A stretch of DNA of 64,000 bases from Tachypleus tridentatus (GCF_004210375.1 NW_027467782.1:22733276-22797275), one strand, 5' to 3'; counted from the stretch's first letter, positions 38,451-51,246 are shown. Translations and numbers: made by a program. The notes: generated by a model not told the origin, from the letters alone.

Positions 38451-38869
38451 ATAATTTTAATTATTTTTACTCGCCAGGATGACTAACGGATAGGTTCAAG
38501 CATCAGTTTTAGTCATCTGAAGTTGGCTTTTCCAGTCCTGGTTTCGAGTAATTGGCGTCACGGCCATTTTCTAATTTTGTATCGAACTAGTTTTACTTTA
38601 AATCGTAAAAAGACACCATGTTAAAAAACAAGTCTAATTTGTGAATACTTAAATAGCGTTAAAAAGGCCAATGACCTGAAAAACACTAAAAACATTTGTA
38701 AGGTGGACAGTGTCATCATTGCCAATGACACTTTTCAGTATCAGGAATAAACCTTGGGACAAAATATGTCTTGAAATGGTGCCGTCGTTGACAAATCGGA
38801 GAGTTGTCCGAAATAAAATTGTAGTACGTAACAAACTTTTTTTTTCAAGTTACAAACCTCTTGAAGAGG

Positions 38870-39900
38870 CCTCATAATCATATATATTACATACAAAACA
38901 AATACAAAAATCAAATACACAGTTATATACAATTGAATGCACCTAATACTATCTGTAATTGCTCATATTAAAGGACACACAATAATGTAACGTTATGAAC
39001 AAGGACGAACAAGTTTAGAATAAAATTAAAAGAAAGAATTGACATCATTATGAATAACATATCTGGAATAATCAAAACTTATTTTCTTTCTTAACTGACT
39101 TTTAGAAAATGACAACAGATTTAAATGGATATTTTTGGCTAAACAAATTTTCCTAACAGTCATAATACAATATTTAAATAATGTAATAAAAACTTACACT
39201 GCAGGCTGTCATCTTTTCTTAATCCTTCTAGGAAGCCCTGTACAAGAATTCTCCGTTTCTGATTCATTGGTACTGATTTTTGTATGATAAAGGAAATAGC
39301 GCCGAATACTAATATCCATTAGGGTTGAACCATTGGACACAGGCAATATAAATGTTTCACTGTTTCAGTTTCTTTTCCACAAAGTGTACATAAGCCAGTA
39401 TCATGTTTTTCATATGAACAAGTTTATTGTTCGTCATTAAAGCATTGTGATAAAATAACTAATCCTCATCAACAAAACAAGCCTTTGAATAGGTGATAAG
39501 TATGTTTATGTATTTTTTCCAGTTAGTATCTCTTAAAATATCTTTCCATACAGTAATTTCTTCAGTAGCGGGGATGGAGTTCCGGTATATTAACTTAATC
39601 AGTTTTTTAACAGGAAGATCATTTCAGTGGATAACATTTTCACCATCTGAATCACACATCTCAAAAATAAATTTTGTCGCACCTCTAATTGTGTGAATCT
39701 CTCTTTCAACCAAGTCTTTCCATTCTTCTGGAATAGCATCATATAACTTTTTTGTAATACTGTCTGACTTGAACAAGTATCACACTTTCTGATACATCCT
39801 GACAATAGTTTTTAAGGGAAGCCATCGAGGGACAAATTCGTAAGTGAAGACCCTTAAGCAAATTAGTCCCGCGCTAATAAATTTTTTATTATAGAATGTG
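38870..39900 (-). mobile_element. LINE ORF2, C-terminal part and 3' region
   Basis: Minus-strand translation gives KKLYDAIPEEWKDLVEREIH, IYRNSIPATEEITVWKDILR, then the C-terminal zinc motif HDTGLCTLCGKETETVKHLY followed by C-P, and SVPMNQKRRILVQGFLEG, ending near 39040 with a 3' untranslated tail to about 38870. There are two in-frame stops and at least one frameshift. CxxC...H...C motifs of this type close the ORF2 of several non-LTR clades. It belongs with the ORF1/endonuclease part at 42668-43965; the reverse-transcriptase domain that should lie between is gone. Confidence 0.8.
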
Positions 39901-39940
39901 CTTAATCTCATAGTGGGAACAAAAACATTGAGAAACAGTG

Positions 39941-42304
39941 GTTGCCGTTTATTCATAACGAGGCACGTATCTTTGAAAGCATTAGGATTTCGAAAACAAG
40001 AACAGACTTAACCCTCGTCCTATCGACTTATCTTGTAAATTCAGCGGCCTTGGGTTACCGCTTCAGCAAGCTCATTTCTCTTAGTATTCGGGTTATGCGC
40101 TTTTCGAAACTCGTTCTTAGGTAAGTGTCGTGGCAAACGTACGTTTCAATATATTTTGTTTGTGCGTTCTTGGACCAGTACAATACTTTTCTCACAGCGC
40201 TCTGTGTTTTTCATTTTCAGACCCTGTTTTTTTTTTCATGACTGCTTTTAAAAAAAGAAAAGTGGACTTTGAGTGTCATGCTTTCAATGATGAATGGGGA
40301 GAAAAGCACTTCTTTGTGGAAACAAGAAAACAGAAAGCTACTTGTGTGATATGCACAGAAAGTGTTGCCGTTTTGAAAGAGTACAATCTTCGGCGTCACT
40401 ATGAAACAAAACATCTATCAACATAGTTGAAAAGTACAGTAAATTTCCATTCTGAGACATCTGAATCCATGAAACGTGTTTTTTGAATCTCGAAAGACTC
40501 TCCTCACGAGAAAGTTTGCTGAAAATGAATCTGTCACTCGTACAAGTTACAAAATAGTGCATAGGATGGCAGAGCTAGGAAAACCTTTTACTGACGGCAA
40601 CTTCATCAAAAAGTGCAGGATGGAAGCAGCAAATGAGCTGTGTCCTGAAAAAGCCAATTTGCCTTTCAGCAACTTCAGTTGTACGGAGAGCAGAAGAACT
40701 TGGAGAGAACATCGCATTACAGATACGCCAAAAGCAAGAAACTCCCTATGGTATTCTCTGGCACAGGATGAGTCTACTGATATCTCGAGTATGTCACAAC
40801 TTCTCGTGTTCATTCGTGGAGTTAATTTGAACTTTCAAATCACGAAAGAGTTGGCATCAGTTTGCAGCATGCACGGAAGAAGAACTGGAAAAGACATTTT
40901 CATAAAAGCATAAAACTTTGTAAGACTATAACCTTTAGTGGAATCACCTTAGAGGTGTAACAGTTGTTGAAGGAAAAAACATGGCTGGAGAAAAGAAGGG
41001 TCTGGTGGGACTGATCAGGAAACAACTGGAAGATCTTCAACTCCAAAGCGCTCTGTTCATACACTGCATCATACATCAGCAAGCACTCTGTGGAAAAGAC
41101 TTAGATATTTCTTGCATACTGAAACCAGTCATTTCTGCAGTGAACTGCATTCGGAGTCATGCACTTAATCATCGCCAGTTCAAGGCCTTTCCGTGAATAG
41201 CCTTATCACACGGCAGTGAGGTGGCTCAGCTGCGGTGAAGTCTTGTCTCGTTTTTATAAGCTGAGAAGAGAAATATATATATTTCTTATCGAGAAATATA
41301 GAACCGATCCACTTCTGTCGGATCCAACCTGGTTGTCGAAGTTTTCATCTTTGGTTGACATCACATCTTACATGAATGAATTGAACTTGAAATTTCAGGG
41401 GAAAAATAACCTTGTCTGTGATCTCTATAGAATCATTAAAGGATTTCGGAGAAAGCTGTCATTGTTTAAAGCACATTTGGAAAGAGGAAACCTTTCTAAT
41501 TTTCAGTGTTTCAATGAGTTTCATGCTGGAATCACAGAAGATGTCAACCTGAAGTTTCAGAAAAAGATTATTGGTAATTTAAATAAGCATTTTTGGAGAG
41601 ATTTTCGGATCTCGACAGAATCGAAAGAGACATTCTCCTTTTCAGAATCATTTTGATTGTGTCATTGATGACGTGCCAGTGGAACTTCAGCTGGAGGTCA
41701 TCGACTTGTTGAAAGCAAAACACAGAGAGAGACAACTTATTGAATTTTACAGCTGGATACCTGATGATGATTTTCCAAAGCTGAAGCAGTTCGCATCTGG
41801 TATGGCATGAATGTGCGGAACAACTTATGTCTGTGAACAAGCATTTTCAAAAATGAAGTACGTGAAGTCGCTACATCGATCAAGGTTGACTGATGAACAT
41901 TTGAAAGCAATTCTAATGATTGGATGCAGCAATTAAAAACCGAATATTGAAGATATTTCGAAAGCTAAACGCCAATTTCATAAATCTCACTAACATTTTG
42001 CGGCTTAGTGAAATTCAGATTTGTACTCACTATGTGCAATGTGACAATTGTTTTGCTAATGTCACCTTCTTTGATAACCTTTCGGTAAATAAAAATGTTG
42101 GTTGTGTTTCTGTTTGTTTTTTTATTATATGTGTGTATTGCATGCTACTCCCACGTGGTTAATGTGGCATCCTAAACTTAGTGTTAAGTCTTTTACAGAG
42201 AGCTTTCGTTCTGGCTTATGAGTGTTGAACATAATGATCATGCGGCCCGCGTTTCTCATTCCCCGAGTAATCTGGCCCCCTGTGAAAGAAGTTTGGAGAC
42301 CCTG
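39941..42304 (+). pseudogene. hAT transposase pseudogene (ZBED5/GTF2IRD2-like element)
   Basis: The element covers leader, transposase and 3' terminus but lacks its 5' terminus. The leader from 39941 matches the 191-974 copy from about 413 on. A 100-bp intron is likely (GTAAGT at 40121, acceptor ending at 40220). The start ATG at 40238 opens MTAFKKRKVD, with a basic nuclear-localisation-like cluster. A BED-type zinc finger follows (CVIC...RRHYETKH, about 40345-40415). The body continues in broken frames: about 40476-40915 (KARNSLWYSLAQDESTDISS), 40981-41196 (FIHCIIHQQALCGKDLD), 41216-41656 (MRWLSCGEVLSRFYKLRREI) and the hAT dimerisation region CGTTYVCEQAFSKMKYVKSL (about 41815-41900). It ends at the terminus CAGGGTCTCC (complement, 42304). 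Several frameshifts and stops make it inactive. Confidence 0.85.
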
Positions 42305-42387
42305 TTCCAAGTAATAGGCCTACTTAGGATCACACTGAGCGTCTCTCGACAAGTAATTGTTCTCCTACGAAGGTAACTTTGACTTTA

Positions 42388-42667
42388 GTTTGTTTTTTGT
42401 TTTTGAATTTCGCACAAGGCTACTCGAGGGCTATCTGTGCCAGCCGCCCCTAATTTTGCAGTGTAAGAGTAGAGGGAAGGCAGCTAGTCATCACCACCCA
42501 CCGCCAACTCTTGGGCTACTCTTTTACCAACGAGTAGTGGGATTGACAGTCACATTATAACGCCCCCACGGTTGAAAGGGGCGAGCATATTTGGCGCGAC
42601 CGGGATGCGAACCCGCGACCCTCAGATTACGACTCGCACGCCTTAACACGCTTGGCCATGCCGGGCC
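42388..42667 (-). mobile_element. Near-complete SINE (type A) inside a LINE
   Basis: Tail TTGTTTTTTGTTTTTG, full body, and an intact tRNA-like head including B-box sequence (GATGCGAACCCGCGACCC) and terminal TGGCCATGCCGGGCC. CpGs are well preserved, so it is young. It truncates the endonuclease reading of the surrounding LINE at 42668. Confidence 0.9.
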
Positions 42668-42975
42668 TATAAGTAAAAGATAAAACTATCTTACGACCTA
42701 CTCCACTAATATGATAATTAATATCACTAATATCTAAACCTCTGCGAATAAAAAATCACAACACCTTTTCTATGTAATTCAGTATGGTCAGAGATAATAT
42801 CCCTCCCCAATGTGAGTTAACTTGATCAAAAAAAGTATCATACCAAAATGTTTCCTGTAAACAAATAATATCACATTTTCTCTTTTAAGAAAGGTTAAAA
42901 CGTTTTCTAGCTTAAACATATCAGATAACCCGTTGACATTAACAGTGCATAATTTTAATTGGAAAATTACATTGT
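42668..42975 (-). mobile_element. LINE ORF2, start of the AP-endonuclease domain
   Basis: Minus-strand translation reads LKLCTVNVNGLSDMFKLENV, then a QETFWYD-like stretch, and GRKIVLSFTY at the SINE junction, with small frame shifts. The T-VN-NG-L...QE arrangement is the N-terminus of APE-type endonucleases of non-LTR elements. It starts immediately after ORF1 and stops at the inserted SINE. Confidence 0.75.
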
Positions 42976-43006
42976 GTAAGTAATATCTTTCTGATTATGT
43001 TTCCAG

Positions 43007-43965
43007 CTATTCTTGAGACGAACCTGTTTTATTTTGTATTTTCTTGTGGGCATTTTTCTCAGTCGATAGCCTTTTTCTTGTTGCATTCGCGTAGTTCATA
43101 ACATTATCTTCTGATTCTGTAACAGTGGCGGGAACACTCTCCAACGGTTTTTCTTGTCTGGTGTTCTCAACATACGATTGTACGTTGGTAACTTGAGTGA
43201 TTAAAACAGGCGAGTCCACTTCTACCCGGACGCAATGGGGTGTCGGTGAATTCAGGAAGCTTTTCTTTTTCGATATTAGTAAGTTGATTATTATCGTTAG
43301 TGCAATCTCGCGAAAAATGTCTGATCTCTCCACATTTCTGATATTTACGTTTAGGACACCTGCTGTACAAATGATCATCGGCCATACATCTATTAGACAC
43401 TTTTACCTGATCATTGTGTTTTATCTGATAGAATGCAGCCTTTTTAACTGGATCTATAAGCCTTATTTGATAACCTACGGTGGTGAAGAGAAATAATAGT
43501 TTCTGACCGCCCCTGGTTATTTTTCGTTCGACCAGAACGAAATAATAATTTAACCAAAATTCCTACCTAGATCTGTCTGTCTACCGTAGAGATGATACAC
43601 CTGTTGGTAACTGAATGCGTACATACCTGTATAGATACCATTAATACGTTTCCACACAATCGGGCGTTTTAGAGTGCAACCTTGTTCGATTAATTTGTCC
43701 TTAATATGATTTTCCGTTATGTATTCTTGTACTTGAAATAATGAAACAGTTACAACTGTGTCAGCAACACCAAGTACTTCTCAAACCTGACCGTTAATAA
43801 AAACATTATCATCATCAGTGTAAACTGTGGCATTGGTTACTTCTTGTTGCTCTGTCAACGTTACATTATGTTCATATATATTATTGTTTCGTTTCAAAAT
43901 GTTCCTTATGAGTTTCTCGTTAACTAATAAGGCTTGTTTCTGTCTTGCAACGTCACGGAAATTCG
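43007..43965 (-). mobile_element. LINE ORF1 (gag-like, zinc knuckle), broken
   Basis: On the minus strand: RDVARQKQALLVNEKLIRNI (about 43900-43960), EEVTNATVYTDDD-like text, an in-frame TGA, EYITENHIKDKLIEQG with LKRPIVWKRINGIYTGMYAF (about 43600-43735), TVGYQIRLIDPVKKAAFYQI (about 43420-43480), and a zinc-knuckle region CPKRKYQKCGEIRHFSRDC (about 43300-43355). A basic C-terminal part follows. In the knuckle the first cysteine is replaced (YQKCGEIRHFSRDC). There are two or three frame changes. This is the nucleic-acid-binding ORF1 protein of a non-LTR retrotransposon; it is not evidence of a retrovirus. Confidence 0.8.
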
Positions 43966-44340
43966 AAAAAAGAACAATAATTCGAATAGTGAGAAAAGTT
44001 TACACAAGAAATTATCGATATTAAATTAAGTGGAAGTAAACACAAAACAAACAAATCTTATTAATACTTCTTAATAAAGAAGGTAAAAACAAAATGATTT
44101 GTATTTTACAAAATTCTCTAGAAGGAATTAGCCGGTAAAAATATACCTTAAATTTTACAAGTAAGAAGTTGCTGACTCGGGTTCAAGTAAAAATGCCTAA
44201 TATAACTAAATTAATATATTAATGTAATATAACCTTCTCATCGTAATCTTCCCATAATCTCGACAAACATTTACAGTTTTTTCCATTAAATACAAAATAG
44301 TTATTATTTAAAGAATACGTATATATATATATAAAAGACC

Positions 44341-44395
44341 ATGCAACGTTTCGACTTTATACTTGGGTCGTCATGATCCTTTCAGTTTTTTTCTT
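44341..44395 (-). mobile_element. Relic Penelope terminus with ribozyme-like core
   Basis: The complement reads GATCATGACGACCCAAGTAT, then AAAGTCGAAACGTTGCATGG, sharing GTCGAAACGTTG with the Penelope-like element at 51.25 kb. GAC and GTC could pair as a short stem. The CUGA box is altered. Flanked by a short (TA)n run. Confidence 0.5.
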
Positions 44396-47300
44396 TGGTG
44401 AAATTGAAATTAAGACGTTTGCTCAAAGTCATAATTACTTTGAGGCGAAAGGTACTAGCAGTTTAGGTAACAAGGTAAGTATAGTTATTGACATATGCGT
44501 ATCACACCTGTTTCTGTAAAAATTTTTGTGTGCACTTATATGTACCACTACATTCCTTTATCAATAATATTAGCATGATATCCACAGAAGCAAACTTCAA
44601 AACTATTCCAAACACGAATCATGAAGTTATCAAGTTACCAGAGAAATTAACATTTATTAATTTAATTATTGTGATGATACCTCATAATTTATATATATAT
44701 GAATGTAAATCTCACAGATGTTTTCCTAACTTACATAGGATTATAGTACAACAAAAAACAGTGGGCGTGAGAGTTTTCGCTTCTTAATATTATGGACAAA
44801 AGACATTAGATGTATAAAAACTGTTTATGTATATCTAAAGAGACGAAGAGGAGTCACTGAGCGTTAATTTCCTCCCCCTCGTTGAAGTTGTAGATAATCT
44901 TTGGATTGTGATAAGGAGAATTAACTACTTAAATTATTTAAATACTTCTTCAAGACCCTGGTGTGTCTATTAGACGTACTTGTGTGGTTTATTGAATTCT
45001 ATAAAAACTATTAAATATAATAGTTATGTTGTAAATAATTACTTTCTGTAAGATATTTAACTTAAGCAAACCTTCTACCTTAATTTTATACCAACGTATA
45101 TATGTGATATTAACATAGATTCTTAACTATGAAATTTTCAAAACATTTCACTGTACTTATTTTAAGAAACAATTAAATATGCTTGTTTTGTTGTAGATTT
45201 AAAATACTGATTTTATTTATTCCTAAATCGTTTTAAAACGTTCCGATTATTGTATATTTTCAAACTACAAATTTTGTTTTTGTTTTGATTCGAAAAACGA
45301 AGTACACGGTTTGCCTCTGCACTGTGCTATTCAGGACATACAGGGTTTTAAGAAAGGAAAGGCCTTGATGGCAATAAGAAACTTCGTTTGTTCGAAAGTG
45401 AAATGACTTATCTAACCATACATTATCTTGTTCCATAAAATAATATGTATTCTCTTATCATAATTCAGCCTCGTAATTCAAATAACATACAAAATGATAA
45501 ATCATTCTTTTCAAAATTAAAAAAGTTCTATAGTTGCTACAGAAATTGTTCACAAACATCTTTTCTTCTAATATCGTATCATCAGTTGAGCTTGTACTTC
45601 TCAGTTTATACCTAAAATCATATCCTTACTGAAATAAATCCCTCTGTGATTTAAACAGTTAGAAATAATTGAAAACTTACATGACGCGTTTTCATCAGTA
45701 AACTATGGCATTTGGAAGGTAAGTAGTGGCAATGGTATACATCACGGTAACCGAGATTGTGAAAGAACGATTGGCTAAAATCAATAAAAATGCGTTTTAC
45801 TCAAGTTAGAAGAGCAAATTGTTTCAATTTTATTTTAAATTATTGTGCTTTTCCTGCTTTGTGGCTAAGGGTGCCATGTAACACTCATATAAATAAATAT
45901 ATTCACAACCATTACTAATTGCGTTGGAACTGTACTTTAAAACTAAAATAAAAATTCATAACTTTCATTTAGATGTACAAAATGGAATAAATTAAAAAGA
46001 TGTTGATTGATATTAATATGAAGTTTTAATGTTTGGAAATACAAATGAATGTTTATTTTCCACATTATTTTAATTCAGTGGTACAATTTTTCCCTCGAGG
46101 CTGTTTCTGGTTGTTAGGGCGTGAAATAAATATATATTCATTTCTTATATGAGTATAAACGTAATACACAATCTATGGTAACTACACAAGGATGAATGTC
46201 TAGATACTGCCTCTTCTTTAACTACTGGTGGTGTCATTCATAAGTCGCTGTTTCTATGCAGCGCACTTTCTAATACACAAAGTTATCCCTTTTCCACTTT
46301 ATCTTTCTTTCAATATTTATCAAACATCTACAGATAACGACTTTCGAGAGTTCATTTTAACAGTTCATTAATACAGAAGTTCACGGAAGATGTCTGCAAA
46401 TTAATTTCAATTTGTGAATACATGTTATAAAGGGCCTCTCGTGTTCATTTAAACGTGGGCTGAATGTGTTGTCTTGGTGAAATCATACCTTATTTGGCAT
46501 GCAGTGCATACAGACATAGTACCTTATCATTACCACTGTAACTTTCACCCAGCATATATTACAAGAACATAGGTTTGCGACTTATATCAAATCTTAAACA
46601 TATTAACGGCAATAGAATGATGAAAGGTGTGAACTTTGCTGTCAATACACATTTTCATTGAATATGTGTCACTTACTGTAGAACATATAGCCTCCATTCG
46701 GTCACGTGCTTTGAGGAAATGTTGGTAATTTTCTCGTTTTTATGGACCTAAGACTGGGTCAATTTTATACGTCATTTTCACTTGCAACTCTCTACGTTTC
46801 AGCCGTGGATTCTCGAAACTGAGAAAAGATGATCGGATATATAGATTGTTACCATGATTTTAAAATAAAAACCCTTTGTTTAAGGGTATTTAAACAACAT
46901 AGATTAAAAATAATTTTCTATCACTCAAGGCAATATTAAATAAAAATTTCAATATCCAAAATTTATTCTTGTAAGCTTGGTACATTCCAAATGTTTAATT
47001 AAATGTCACCAAGAATTTATGGTAGAGATAAATAGTAAACATATTCAAAACAGGGTATAAATACTTGTACATCACCAGGAGATTTGCTCAAGGTTGGTGT
47101 TGTTGTCGACATTGAACGAAGGTTTCCAACAATCCCGTCTTATAAGAACTGCTTGAATGATGATAAAAATGAAAATATTCAATTTCAACATAACAATATT
47201 CAACAACAGATAATGACTTACATAAAACGTAAGAGTGGGGATAAGCCTCTTCTGACGGTTTAGAGTCAAATTCCTATATTTCTTGGGGACGTTGGTCAAA

Positions 47301-47630
47301 AACAAAAATGTTTCTTCAGTTATTCTTATCATGAAACATTAACTGGAAGCCTACTATATTATTAACTATATTTTTTTTTAAAACCTAGAACCTTAGGGAT
47401 TTTGAAGAATAGTGTATAATAATTTTACAAACCTTAAGAGACATGATAAATAGTGAAGTGACAAAATCTACAATAGGCCTAATACTAATGTATTATGACA
47501 ATAATACATTATAATGAAAACGTTTTGGAAAACGCATTCATACCATAAATATATGTTGTTAGATTTATAAAATGCAAGCTTCTTCCACCAAGATCAGCAT
47601 TCAATCAGCGAGTATTAGCTTAACCATCAG
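44396..47630. other. AT-rich sequence without recognised gene
   Basis: Only short, motif-free open frames (for example 44488-44787 plus, 47072-47332 minus). No splice-paired exons or transposon ends were recognised. Confidence 0.45.
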
Positions 47631-47635
47631 TCTCT

Positions 47636-47745
47636 CGCTAGTACAGAGATAAGTCTACAGATTTCCAACGCTACAATCATGGGTTCGATTCAACTTGGTA
47701 GAATTAACAGATAGCCGCAAGTGGTTTTGCTAAATGAAAACCCAC
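47636..47745 (+). mobile_element. SINE (type C) fragment
   Basis: AAGTCTACAGATTTCCAACG, then ATGGGTTCGATTCAACTTGG, AACAGATAGCCGCAAGTGG and TTTTGCTAAATGAAAACCC. The tRNA-like B box (GGTTCGATTC) is preserved. Type C shares the head of type B but ends in GGCTTTGCTATAAGAAAAC-like sequence. Confidence 0.65.
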
Positions 47746-48452
47746 ATTTCCCCTTAACCATAACGTTATGTGAGAAAAGTTCGATAAAACGTAAACACTG
47801 TAGGGTAATTTGTGTGTTTCAAGAGTTAATAATATTATTTGAAGGGTAAATTAGACCTAAAATTAGCCTAAATGTTTCTCTCTTTCTTTTGGATTAATCC
47901 ATCGCCGAGTATGTATTATTTATTTTTGTTTGATAAGCACTGTACAGTTTTATTATTTTCATAACATTTGTTATAGTACTACAAATATTAACAAATGAAC
48001 TTTTATGTTATATTTAAACATTTATTGGATTTCTCCTCTTCAGATAATGCTGGAATAATAAATAAATTATCGAACTTTTGTCTTTCAACAAATGTAAAAA
48101 TTACAAATGTTAAAACAAACTGTTTTATGCTTATGGTCAACTCACAGGCTACCTACCGACTAATGACAGAGTTGACCATAATTTTGTAACACCCCAAAAG
48201 CTGATAGCGTGAGTTTTGATTGACATAGCGTTTCGGATTGAGAGTCCAGCACCGAAACCTCCAGGGCATTAAATGCCCAATGAATACATTTTATTATATC
48301 AAAGTATTTCCCAAGCAAACGTATTTGGTATAATTCAATATCAACATAGCCTATTTAATACAATTTGCATACAAAAGTGGGCCTATTTTGTATGTATCTA
48401 ATATAAATGTTTAGAATCCGACGTCATTTGCGCTCGTGGATACTCAGCTAGA

Positions 48453-48569
48453 TTGTTTGTTTGTTTTTTGAATTACGCGCAAAGCTACTCGAGGGCTATG
48501 TGTGCTGGCCGTCCTTAATTTAGCAGTGTAAGACTAGAGAGAAGGCAACTAGTCATCACCACCCACCGC
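48453..48569 (-). mobile_element. Truncated SINE (type A)
   Basis: Tail TTGTTTGTTTGTTTTTTG and body up to CATCACCACCCACCGC, then an abrupt change to unrelated AT-rich sequence. The tRNA head is missing, as in typical 5'-truncated retroposition. Confidence 0.85.
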
Positions 48570-49371
48570 TACTTATATATGTATGTTTATAAATAAAACA
48601 AAGTTTTGTGGTAAACTCAAATTTTACTTGAAACGATGAGTATAGGTTATCATCAACAAGAAACTTGCAGTGGTATAACACCAGACTTTGTTTGTAATAT
48701 TTCTTTCTTGCACTGTCTTATAAGTACTACAGCTACATAACATTCACTGTATGGAAAATAGTTCCATTTTGTAAACATATGTGATCAGTATGTCAAAAAA
48801 ACAACAACAATTCATCATACTTTTCATGTAGGGGTTGAAATATCTTTTGTGGTTAATATGGTTAATGTTAAGAGTGCAGGCCTAAGGCAAACATATAGAG
48901 TGCTGTGTAACATTTACACAGAAAGAAATGATACAATCTTTTTTTCAAAATTAACTTCTTGAGCCTTTAATAAAGCGAAATCTGGAACATTTTTTAAAAG
49001 GTTTAATCGTTTATCGAACTCAAGCTTGATCAGTATGAGTCGGTGTGTACAATCATCAATAGTGTTGGTTCATTCGATGTTTATATGGTAACCATGAATT
49101 GTCAGAAAATGTATTACTTCGTTATTTTGAATCAAGAAGAGAGACAAAACATACCTTGAAATAGGACTTATTTCCACTGTTTTTTTATAGGTTTTCAGTT
49201 TTAGTTTAAAGACACAAGTACTTAATCATTTAAATTAATTTGTTGTTATGTTTAACAAAACAGATTATAAAATAATGAGGTCATTGGGAATATAACAATA
49301 AAAGAAAGAGCGAGATTGTTTATTTTATATCCTTTATACAATTTTGGATTCTTTAACAATTATCTTTAGCT

Positions 49372-49634
49372 AGTTTGTTTTGGAATTTCGCACAAAGCTA
49401 CTCGAGGGCTATCTGTGCTAGCCGTCCATAATTTACCAGTGTAAGACTACAGGGAAGGCAGCTAGTCATCACCACCCACCGCCAACTCTTGGGCTACTCT
49501 TTTACCAACGAATAATGGGATTGACCGTCACATTATAGCGCCCCCCACGGCTGGGAGGGCGAGCATGTTTTGGCGCGACCCCGCGACCCTCGGATTACGA
49601 GTCGCACGCCTTACGCGCTAGGCCATGCCAGGCC
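49372..49634 (-). mobile_element. SINE (type A), first of an abutting pair
   Basis: Nearly complete, ending in a tRNA-like head with CGCGACCCTCGGATTACGAG and TAGGCCATGCCAGGCC, but with a short deletion inside the head. The next SINE begins directly at its end. Confidence 0.9.
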
Positions 49635-49856
49635 CTCCCAATTTAGTAGTGTAAGAGTAGAAAGGAGGCAGCTAGTCATTACCACCCACTGCCAACTCTT
49701 GGGTTACTCTTTTACTAACGAATAGTGAGATTGACCGTCACAATATAACACCCCCCACGGCTGAAAATGGCGAGCATGTTAGATGTGATGGGGACTCAAA
49801 CCTGCGACCTTCGGAATACGAGTCGAGTGCCTTAGCCACCTGGCCATGCCGGGTCC
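49635..49856 (-). mobile_element. SINE (type A), second of an abutting pair
   Basis: Starts within the body (CCCAATTTAGTAGTGTAAGA), without its own tail, and runs to a full head (TGGCCATGCCGGGTCC). Same orientation as the preceding copy. The pair could come from recombination between SINEs or from insertion of one into the other. Confidence 0.9.
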
Positions 49857-50204
49857 TTGTCTAAGTTGAGCTAGCTAACCAAGTTATCTACGAAACATAT
49901 TTCATAGGGTTATAAGCTGGCGTATTTAAATATTTATACCACATCTATATATAAAAACAGCGAAAGAGAAGTATTTCAAAACCATAACATCACGGTAAGT
50001 AAAGTGAACCGATGCCTAAGGCACTTTTATTAATTTCTAATTAAGATTTAAGATTAACCAGATACTTAACTTATTTTCGTCTATAGTTGTTTTAAATATG
50101 AATAACATTATGCAGATTCTTGTTTGCACTATCATATTTTAATCTTTTCCTTATTTTTCTGATGTTACATTTAATATAATATTTACTTCTTGTTCGCTCT
50201 TTTG

Positions 50205-50300
50205 TAAATATTGTGTGTGTGTTACCTTATAGCAAAGCCACATCGGGCTATCTGCTGAGTCTACCAAGGGGAATCGAACCCTGATTTGTAAATATTATAT
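50205..50300 (-). mobile_element. SINE (type C) fragment
   Basis: TGTGTGTGTTACCTTATAGC, then AAAGCCACATCGGGCTATCT, GCTGAGTCTACCAAGGGG and AATCGAACCCTG: the complement of the type C 3' part and B box. Confidence 0.7.
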
Positions 50301-50555
50301 CGCTGAGTATAAAAGCTATTATAAGAGAAGAAAATAATGAAAGGCAGAATAATGTTACCAACCTTCGTAAGAAGTAATAAGTTTCATAGAATGCACGAGT
50401 TATGAAGCGTTTAGTTAGAATAGTTTGAAACTAGATTCAGGTTTATTCTAAGTTAGTTTTTAATAGCAAATGTTGGAGTTTATCGCATGTATGGTTTTAT
50501 TCTTCAGACTACAAACTTTTCTATCACATCAATTTGAGGTATAAATCAAAAAGTA

Positions 50556-50815
50556 GTTTTTTTTTTAATTTCGCGCAAAGCCACATGAAAGCTATCTGCG
50601 CTAACCGTTCCTAATTTAGCAGTGTAAGACTAAATGGAAGTCAACTAGTCATCACCACCCACCACCAACTATTTTACCAACGAATAGTGGAATAAACCGT
50701 CACATTATAACGCCCCATGTCTGAAAGGGCGAGCATGTTTGGTGTGAAGGGGATTTGAAATCGCTCCCCTCGAATTACGAGTCGAGTGTCTCCACCACCT
50801 GGCCATGCCGGGCCC
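50556..50815 (-). mobile_element. SINE (type A)
   Basis: Poly-T-rich tail, body with CAAAGCCACATGAAAGCTAT and CATCACCACCCACCACCAAC, a small internal deletion, and a head ending GGCCATGCCGGGCC. Moderately diverged. Confidence 0.85.
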
Positions 50816-51246
50816 TATTAAAAAGTAGGAACACTTCTAAAAATATTACAAACTGATACTGAAGTCACAGAACTCAGAATGAAGTACAGTAACAATTATA
50901 TTTATTTAATAATCAATAACACTAACAATTTATTTGAACATAAACGCATCATAAATTTCCTTAGCATACTATTATTTGTAAAAAAATGAATTACATTGGT
51001 ATTATAGCAATATTAGTTTGGGGATTTACTAAATACACCAAGGAGAACACGAATCAATGAACACGAAAATGGTCAATGTAGTTACCAATGTCGTAAACAA
51101 CGACCTTCATCCTTAGGGTGACGTGACAGACAGCTGAATGAAGTTGTGAACACGGGAAATTTGCATATTTGCCGGTAGATGGCAGCAGATAACCTTTGCT
51201 AATCTATAACCCATTTGGGTTGAGAAAATATTTTACATAGAAGAGC

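Noticed and set aside
43167-43400. Zinc knuckle as a sign of an endogenous retrovirus
   Set aside because: It is followed directly by an AP-endonuclease start and, further on, a LINE C-terminal zinc motif; no long terminal repeats, protease or integrase are present.
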